A stretch of 11,357 nt of DNA from Candidatus Cloacimonadota bacterium (GTDB lineage: Bacteria > Cloacimonadota > Cloacimonadia > Cloacimonadales > WRIO01). The stretch spans positions 1 through 11,357 of the forward strand of contig JALNXV010000085.1 in assembly GCA_023230175.1 (NCBI GenBank). The letters run 5' to 3'. Both the position numbers and the translations under genes were made by a program. Positions 7,282-11,357 of the stretch are shown here, one piece after another. The notes beneath the pieces are model-generated. The model was not told the origin of the DNA, searched no databases, and saw only the letters and a program-made list of their open reading frames with translations. Position 1 is the stretch's first letter. Each line of letters begins with the position of its first letter.

Positions 7282-8061
7282 ATGATTTATACAACAAAAA
7301 TTCAAAAGGCAATTAAATTTGCGACTAAAACTCACAATCAATACCAGCAACAAAAACGTAAGGGTAAAGAAATTCCATACATCGCCCATCCTTTAACGGC
7401 CGGAATCATACTTTCTTTAACTAGAGCATCAGAAGATGTTATTATGGCCGGAATTTTACACGATACCATCGAGGACAGTATTGATGAAAAGAAAGTAACA
7501 TCTAAAATGATTAAAGAAAGATTTGGCGAAGAAGTAATGAAACTAGTTTTAAGCGTCACTGAGAAAGATAAGACTTTATCATGGGAAAAAAGGAAAGCCG
7601 AGGCTCTAGAACACATAAAGCATTTCTCTCATGACTCGATTCTTGTAAAATCAGCTGATGTTATAAGTAACATTTCTGAGCTTATTGATGACTATAAAAA
7701 ATATGGCGATGCTGTTTTTGAGCGCTTTAATTCTTCTAAAGAAAATATAGTTCAAAGTCAGTTAAAAGTTATTAGTGCGCTGGTTAGCAATTGGCCCGAG
7801 AGCCCATTAGCTTGGGATCTTAGATTTTTAGCTAGTGATTTAGCTAGACTTGAAGGTTTAAATTTTATACAAAATCACCCAGCTTCAATTATTAAGTATG
7901 AAGACTACAAAGATAACATGAACTTAGAATGCCCAATTTGTGGATGGAGAGGAACTCCAAAGACGAGCGATTGCATAAATACTGATAGCCATTTTTGTTT
8001 AGATGTCTCCTGTCCTATATGTGATAAAATGCTTTTAGTGGCTGAGTATCCTTCAGCCTAA
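7282..8061 (+). CDS. HD-domain phosphohydrolase, SpoT/MESH1-like, with C-terminal zinc ribbon
   Basis: Residues 1-180 resemble the hydrolase domain of RelA/SpoT proteins and small MESH1-type enzymes, which remove pyrophosphate from (p)ppGpp using a metal ion (Mn2+ in studied members). Visible motifs are YIAHP with H36, ILHDTIED with H60, D61, E64 and D65, and VKSADVISNI with D126. Their spacing is close to that of MESH1. In SpoT the last motif usually reads ADKLxN; here it is ADVISN, so the lysine and leucine are replaced and substrate choice could differ. No synthetase domain is present. After a linker, CPIC at 217-220 and CPIC at 244-247, with C231 and C239 between them, form a zinc ribbon. 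That fusion is unusual for this family. The gene starts 10 bases after the previous stop and has no Shine-Dalgarno. A role as an alarmone or nucleotide hydrolase is inferred. Confidence 0.85.
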   Translation: MIYTTKIQKAIKFATKTHNQYQQQKRKGKEIPYIAHPLTAGIILSLTRASEDVIMAGILHDTIEDSIDEKKVTSKMIKERFGEEVMKLVLSVTEKDKTLSWEKRKAEALEHIKHFSHDSILVKSADVISNISELIDDYKKYGDAVFERFNSSKENIVQSQLKVISALVSNWPESPLAWDLRFLASDLARLEGLNFIQNHPASIIKYEDYKDNMNLECPICGWRGTPKTSDCINTDSHFCLDVSCPICDKMLLVAEYPSA

Positions 8062-8072
8062 ATATCTAAATA

Positions 8073-8101
8073 TTGCTAAAATAGCCATATTTTGTTATTA
8101 T
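8073..8101 (+). promoter_or_regulatory. Probable promoter of the SAM riboswitch transcript
   Basis: TTGCTA (8073-8078) and TATTAT (8096-8101) are separated by 17 bases, giving a start near 8108, about 15 bases before the riboswitch P1 helix. The -35 box matches consensus at 4 of 6 positions and the -10 box at 5 of 6. Confidence 0.5.
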
Positions 8102-8122
8102 ATAAACACAATTGAATAATCG

Positions 8123-8227
8123 TTTTATAAAGAGTGCAGTGAGGGAACTAGCCCTAAGACCTGCCAGCAACCCCGAAAGAATCCATTCGGAAGGTGCTAA
8201 TTCTAGCCCGATGAGGGAAAGATAAAG
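8123..8227 (+). ncRNA. SAM-I (S-box) type riboswitch aptamer
   Basis: The conserved S-box core is readable: AGAG, then GAGGGA-ACTAGCCC, then GCAACC, then AAGGTGCTAATTC, then GGGAAAGAT. Helices can be drawn as P1 (8123-8128 with 8222-8227), P2 (GCAG 8136-8139 with CTGC 8161-8164, then GGG with CCC), P3 (CCGAA 8173-8177 with TTCGG 8186-8190) and a short P4 (CCC 8207-8209 with GGG 8215-8217). The P2 loop TAGC (8149-8152) is complementary to GCTA (8196-8199), which is the family's pseudoknot; in the Thermoanaerobacter aptamer, as I recall it, the pair is UGGC/GCCA, so this is a compensatory change. P4 is short and P2 is slightly altered, so it is a variant. Binding S-adenosylmethionine is expected to switch off the 95-residue gene downstream. 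Confidence 0.87.
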
Positions 8228-8250
8228 GTCAATTTTTTATTTTCATAAAT

Positions 8251-8286
8251 AAAAACTCTTTCCTTTGTTGGGGAAGAGCTTTTTTA
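8251..8286 (+). terminator. Riboswitch expression platform: terminator hairpin
   Basis: CTCTTTCC (8256-8263) pairs with GGGAAGAG (8271-8278), followed by a run of six T starting at 8281, just 18 bases before the start codon at 8305. GGAAAGA (8216-8222), at the 3' side of the aptamer, is complementary to TCTTTCC (8257-8263), giving an antiterminator that competes with both P1 and the terminator. This predicts transcription OFF with ligand. Confidence 0.8.
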
Positions 8287-8304
8287 TTATTAAAAACTAA
8301 ATTT

Positions 8305-8592
8305 ATGAAAAGAGAAAATATTGAATTTATGAGAAAAACAGCCACCGATGGTTCATCAGAAGATACTAAGATTTATGGCCTAGAAGACGGGGAAGAACAA
8401 TATTATACAATTTTAGGCACAGGTTACGGAATTAACTTTGCTCACTGCTTTTCGATGGGTGCTAAAAATAAAGAGAAATTTTGGGAAAGAGTGTTTGCTT
8501 ATAAAATTATACCTAATCGAGATCATGCCGATTTACTAGAAAGGGCAACTGGCGAAGACTACATTTCGGTCGAATTTTACGAATTAAGCTGA
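8305..8592 (+). CDS. Small protein of unknown function under SAM riboswitch control
   Basis: I do not recognise this 95-residue protein. It is soluble by appearance, with no signal peptide, no membrane segment, a single cysteine (in FAHCFSMGAK) and a mix of charged and aromatic residues. Notable stretches are TILGTGYGINFAHCF in the middle and the acidic C-terminus GEDYISVEFYEL. It is the only gene between the SAM riboswitch and the next promoter. S-box switches normally control methionine or SAM synthesis, uptake or recycling genes, so a link to sulfur amino acid or methyl-group metabolism is inferred from position only. The ATG has no Shine-Dalgarno and sits in the AAATTTATG context also used by the HD gene. 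It is likely a real gene because of the dedicated promoter, switch and terminator in front of it. Confidence 0.75.
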   Translation: MKRENIEFMRKTATDGSSEDTKIYGLEDGEEQYYTILGTGYGINFAHCFSMGAKNKEKFWERVFAYKIIPNRDHADLLERATGEDYISVEFYELS

Positions 8593-8615
8593 TTTTAGGG
8601 AATTTATCGGTAAAG

Positions 8616-8624
8616 TGGTATAAT
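8616..8624 (+). promoter_or_regulatory. Extended -10 promoter
   Basis: TGGTATAAT is a perfect -10 box (8619-8624) with the TGN extension. No good -35 box is seen 17 bases upstream, which is common for extended -10 promoters. Transcription would start near 8631, about 20 bases before the ATG at 8652. Confidence 0.6.
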
Positions 8625-8651
8625 TAATACTATCCAAGTAAAATAGTTTAT

Positions 8652-10043
8652 ATGTCCAAAAGAAATCTTATTAAGAATATATTTGTAATTATTGTATTAG
8701 CCATCATTATTACACTAACTTCGATTTTTATAAATCAATTATTACAATCGTCTCGAAATAATTTACAAAGTAAAAATAAAGCAAATAATAGCGATCAAGC
8801 AATTACTGTTCGCCCCACTATTTACGGACAATATTCAATTAAATTTTCTGATATAAATTTTAATCTAAATTTTGTCGAAACGATTAATGACGGGCTAGCC
8901 ATGTATTATGTTCCGAAGGGAGAAAATGTCGAATCAAAATCACAATTGATCATAAACCAATATGGCAACAAAATATTGGCCAAAGATTTATCAAATGGAA
9001 TTGTTAATCAAAGTAAGGAAAATGAAGAAGAATTACTATTACCATTTACTGCCCCTGATAAACAAAAAAGAGAATCATATTATATAACCACTAAAACTGT
9101 CGGAGATTACTATGGGAAAAATATAACTGTTTCAATTATTAAAGTGTTTGAAGATAATGGATATACTTATTCAATTATATATCAACAAAAAATTGAAGGT
9201 AATGATAAAGTAGATACAGAAAATGCAGCCGATAAATGGATTGTAGATAATTTAGAAAAAATTGGCACCGCTATTGAAAAAATCGACTTAACAATCCCAG
9301 TTTCTTTTTATAACACAAATAAGAAGCTATTTGATGGTTTATCAAAATCAAACAAGCATGTCTCTTTAAAATGGAAAAAGGAAACAATTAAAGAAAATAA
9401 TAATTATGCCGATATTAAATTGGAATACCCAGTATTTATAGGCGGAAGCGAGGTGGATGGGTTGAATAAATATATAAAAGATATAATTGATAAAAATTTA
9501 TCAAGCGACAAGCAAATGGTCGCCGAATGGTTAAAAGACGAAAAAATGGGAATTGGAATAGATGGAAAAAAATTAACAGATCCTTTTTGCATCGGAGTTG
9601 AGGAATATCATATATATTGTAGTGTTAATTTATATTCAAGTTTTGAAATAAATTCAATTATTAATGATATTGTTAGTCTAGAACTAGTGGTGACCGACTA
9701 TACTGGCGGAGGTAATGGAAATCATTCTAGTTCTATAACAATCAATTACGACTTAAAATCAAATAGAGAGTTAAAAGCGGACGAACTATTTTGTAACTCC
9801 GACTATTCAAATGAGTTATTCAAAATAGCAGAAATTGATTTACCTAATCAATATTCATATCTTGAAGCTGGAACAATATTTGATAATACAACACCAAAAG
9901 AAGATAATTTTAAAGATATTTTGTTAGATGAACTAGGCTTTATTTTAGTTTTTCAACCCTACTATATAACTCCTGGCGCTGCTGGCATACCAAAAGTGTT
10001 TGTCCCTTATTCTAGTGTTAGTAATTTGATTTGTTTACCTTAA
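8652..10043 (+). CDS. Membrane-anchored DUF4163/DUF3298 (RsiV/PdaC-like) extracytoplasmic protein
   Basis: Residues 1-7 are basic and 8-30 are a hydrophobic helix (NIFVIIVLAIIITLTSIF), so the protein is anchored in the membrane with about 430 residues outside. No lipobox cysteine follows, so it is not a lipoprotein. The C-terminal half carries features of the DUF4163/DUF3298 pair known from the anti-sigma factor RsiV and the deacetylase PdaC: LEYPVF near 258, YTGGGNGNHSSSITINYDLK at about 348-367, and LGFILVFQPYYITPGAAGIP near 429-448, ending in VPYSSV. In RsiV this region binds lysozyme. No deacetylase or sigma-binding domain is seen, so the function is open. The middle part (about 50-230) is unassigned. 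It forms an operon with sppA, whose start lies 4 bases downstream. A role at the cell surface is likely; the partner is unknown. Confidence 0.82.
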   Translation: MSKRNLIKNIFVIIVLAIIITLTSIFINQLLQSSRNNLQSKNKANNSDQAITVRPTIYGQYSIKFSDINFNLNFVETINDGLAMYYVPKGENVESKSQLIINQYGNKILAKDLSNGIVNQSKENEEELLLPFTAPDKQKRESYYITTKTVGDYYGKNITVSIIKVFEDNGYTYSIIYQQKIEGNDKVDTENAADKWIVDNLEKIGTAIEKIDLTIPVSFYNTNKKLFDGLSKSNKHVSLKWKKETIKENNNYADIKLEYPVFIGGSEVDGLNKYIKDIIDKNLSSDKQMVAEWLKDEKMGIGIDGKKLTDPFCIGVEEYHIYCSVNLYSSFEINSIINDIVSLELVVTDYTGGGNGNHSSSITINYDLKSNRELKADELFCNSDYSNELFKIAEIDLPNQYSYLEAGTIFDNTTPKEDNFKDILLDELGFILVFQPYYITPGAAGIPKVFVPYSSVSNLICLP

Positions 10044-10047
10044 ATAT

Positions 10048-11007
10048 ATGCCAAATCTTTTAAAAAAAATAATGCAGTTTAAAATCTGTAAAGCTGAAAT
10101 TAATTACAAAAAATTTAATCCTAAAAACTGGAAAAAGCTATCTTTGAAGAAAATTTTAAAAGGATTAGCTTTTTTTATCATCTTTCTCGGGGCCTTTATT
10201 GTTGTAAAAGAAGAGGTTATGTATCAGTTTGGCTGGGGATTCTATAGTGAAGATGAATATATTTCCGAGGAGTCTATAATGGATGAAGACTCTATGGAAG
10301 AAAATAAAGATTGTAACGTAATGGGAATTGAGCTTCGTGGTGACGTAGTTACATATGTTATACCAGAAAACACCGATGAAAATGATGTAGCTACCTCCGA
10401 CGAAACCTCTTCGGAAGAAATAATCTATTTAATTGACCAGGCTGAAGTCGATGAAAATATTAAGGCCATTATTCTAGAAGTTGATTCTTATGGTGGCTCA
10501 GCGGTTGCCGCTGAAGAAATAAGTCAGGCTCTTAAAAAAGCTAATAAGCCAACTGTTGCTTTTGTGCGCAGTGCCGCTGTTTCTGCGGCTTATTGGGCTG
10601 CTAGTGGTGCGGACACTATATTTGCCTCATCTTTGTCAGATATTGGAAGCATTGGCGTTACTATGTCTTATTTAGACAATACTAAGAAAAACACTAAAGA
10701 TGGTTTAACCTATAATTCATTAAGTGTTGGTAAATTCAAAGACTATGGCAATCCGGACAAAACTTTAACCGAAGAGGAAAAAGGATTAATTATGAGAGAC
10801 TTAGAAATAACTCACGATATTTTTATTAAAGAGGTTTCGGAAAATCGTAGTTTACCGGCTGATAAGGTAAAAGCTTTAGCTGACGGATCTTCAATGCCTG
10901 GGCAGATGGCGCTAGAAAATAAATTAATTGATAAAATAGGCGGTATTTACGATGTTAATGATTACTTGAAAGAGAAGTTGGGTGAGGAGGTTAGTGTGTG
11001 TTGGTGA
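10048..11007 (+). CDS. sppA: Signal peptide peptidase SppA (peptidase family S49)
   Basis: SppA is a membrane serine protease that degrades leftover signal peptides after secretion and helps with membrane protein turnover. Residues 1-35 are basic and cytoplasmic, 36-53 form one membrane helix (ILKGLAFFIIFLGAFIVV), and the protease domain lies outside. EVDSYGGS (about 149-156) corresponds to the substrate-binding NSPGGS loop. S179 in AVSAAYWAASGAD is the nucleophile, and K231 in VGKFKDYGNP is the general base. The 52-residue spacing equals that of the S147/K199 dyad in Bacillus subtilis SppA. The length of 319 residues fits the single-domain (Gram-positive type) form, not the double-length E. 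coli form. An acidic linker (about 65-90, many Glu, Asp and Ser) between helix and protease domain is a local feature. It is coupled to the preceding DUF3298 gene and is followed by a terminator at 11076. Confidence 0.92.
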   Translation: MPNLLKKIMQFKICKAEINYKKFNPKNWKKLSLKKILKGLAFFIIFLGAFIVVKEEVMYQFGWGFYSEDEYISEESIMDEDSMEENKDCNVMGIELRGDVVTYVIPENTDENDVATSDETSSEEIIYLIDQAEVDENIKAIILEVDSYGGSAVAAEEISQALKKANKPTVAFVRSAAVSAAYWAASGADTIFASSLSDIGSIGVTMSYLDNTKKNTKDGLTYNSLSVGKFKDYGNPDKTLTEEEKGLIMRDLEITHDIFIKEVSENRSLPADKVKALADGSSMPGQMALENKLIDKIGGIYDVNDYLKEKLGEEVSVCW

Positions 11008-11075
11008 TATAGTATTAAAATATTATTTAATCTTAGCCACACCGTTTCGAACTTCGTCCACGACCCCGAGCGAGC

Positions 11076-11103
11076 AAAAAAAACACCCTTTGGGGTGTTT
11101 TTT
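11076..11103 (+). terminator. Rho-independent terminator of the DUF3298-sppA unit
   Basis: AAAAAACACCC (11078-11088), loop TTTG, then GGGTGTTTTTT (11093-11103) form an 11-bp hairpin whose 3' arm includes the T run. It lies 70 bases after the sppA stop. The A and T runs on both sides would let it work on either strand. Confidence 0.85.
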
Positions 11104-11273
11104 GATGCGAGCGGAGAGGGAGCAAGACGCCTGCGCGTCTTGCGTCGGGATGAGAAAGCCGGAGCCATGTGCACGAAGTGCACGGGCGAGGCCGGGTCGG
11201 GGCGCTTAGCGAGTGATTGAGCGTAGCGAAAGAACGAGGCTTAGCGACCGTGACCGAATCCCGCCCTCGGAGC
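11104..11273. repeat. GC-rich structured spacer between two terminators
   Basis: By hand count 111 of 170 bases (about 65%) are G or C, against roughly 30% in the genes. It holds several hairpins: GCAAGACGC/GCGTCTTGC at about 11122-11143, GTGCAC-GAA-GTGCAC at 11169-11183, CCGG/CCGG around that, and a long-range pair CGGGAT (11146-11151) with ATCCCG (11258-11263). TAGCGA occurs three times (11207, 11224, 11242). ORFs crossing it on both strands have low-complexity Arg/Ala/Pro-rich translations and are not convincing genes. It could be a dispersed intergenic repeat or a structured RNA. One copy cannot show that it is repeated. Confidence 0.5.
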
Positions 11274-11311
11274 ATAAATAAAAAGAGCGCATATGCGCTC
11301 TTTTTATTTAT
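11274..11311. terminator. Bidirectional terminator, perfect 38-base palindrome
   Basis: The two arms of 19 bases are exactly complementary about the centre GCGCATATGCGC, with AAAAAGA on one side and TCTTTTT on the other. More T follow at 11312-11316. As RNA it makes a hairpin with a U tract on either strand. Confidence 0.85.
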
Positions 11312-11323
11312 TTTTTGGATAAT

Positions 11324-11357
11324 ATGGGATTCGAACAGGCAGAAGCGAAACAAGTTA
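11324..11357 (+). CDS. Possible start of a further gene (partial, 11 codons)
   Basis: After the terminator an ATG at 11324 opens a frame that runs to the window edge and reads MGFEQAEAKQV. GGA at 11317-11319 could be a weak ribosome site. GFxxxQAEA-like beginnings occur in coiled-coil DUF1640-type proteins, but eleven residues are not enough for a call. Confidence 0.3.
   Translation, partial: MGFEQAEAKQV

Noticed and set aside
8040..8058. Hairpin GGCTGA/TCAGCC at the end of the HD hydrolase gene as a terminator.
   Set aside because: It has a six-base-pair stem with no T tract behind it and lies inside the coding end; probably chance.
10962..11353. Open frames on both strands over the GC-rich spacer (10962-11183 minus, 10982-11209 plus, 11033-11353 minus).
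   Set aside because: They cross one or two terminators, have low-complexity Arg/Ala/Pro-rich translations and overlap the sppA end; they are chance frames in GC-rich DNA.
11321..11357. Reverse complement contains GTTCGAATCCC, like a tRNA T-arm on the minus strand.
   Set aside because: The five bases on each side of TTCGAAT do not pair as a T-stem, and no acceptor-stem partner can be seen within the window.
1..11357. CRISPR array or cas genes, prompted by the Cas4-like nuclease.
   Set aside because: No regularly spaced repeats are present, and the RNase H-like fusion places the nuclease in the TM0106 group and not with Cas4.

Overview
The window looks like a low-G+C bacterial chromosome segment. 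Coding DNA is very A/T-rich, proteins are rich in Lys, Asn and Ile, and TGA is used as a stop at the end of the peptidase gene. Most genes start in A/T-rich context with no Shine-Dalgarno sequence, and promoters are of the ordinary sigma-70 kind (TTGACT-N17-TATACT). A GC-rich structured spacer lies between two terminators at the right end. Together this is most reminiscent of a Candidate Phyla Radiation (Patescibacteria) genome, but no marker gene in the window proves that.

Left part (1-6625), a defence island. The first ~144 bases are the tail of an IS3/IS481-type insertion sequence. It runs directly into the last third of a type I restriction subunit (hsdR), so hsdR appears to have been cut by the insertion. 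An intact McrBC pair follows (mcrB 805-3684, mcrC 3677-5020, overlapping by 8 bases). McrB carries several N-terminal domains, apparently for sensing modified DNA, and an unusual insert inside its GTPase domain. Next is a TM0106-type nuclease that fuses a Cas4/RecB-like Fe-S nuclease to an RNase H-like exonuclease (5108-6625). McrBC cuts modified DNA; the second nuclease could be a neighbour in defence or repair.

Middle part (6626-8592), two RNA-controlled units. A strong promoter at 6630-6658 drives a leader RNA of about 200 bases that ends in a Rho-independent terminator. An upstream segment can form a helix that competes with this terminator, which is the layout of a transcription-attenuation riboswitch; I do not recognise the aptamer class. 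It precedes a small Cys-rich protein (with the only perfect Shine-Dalgarno in the window) and an HD hydrolase of the SpoT/MESH1 type with a C-terminal zinc ribbon. A second leader (about 8123-8286) is a SAM-I (S-box) type riboswitch with its own promoter and terminator, and it controls a 95-residue protein that I do not recognise.

Right part (8593-11357), cell envelope. An extended -10 promoter precedes a membrane-anchored DUF4163/DUF3298 (RsiV/PdaC-like) protein, followed 4 bases later by a signal peptide peptidase SppA with its Ser/Lys dyad. A terminator ends this unit. A 170-base GC-rich structured spacer, a perfect 38-base palindromic terminator and possibly the first codons of another gene complete the window.
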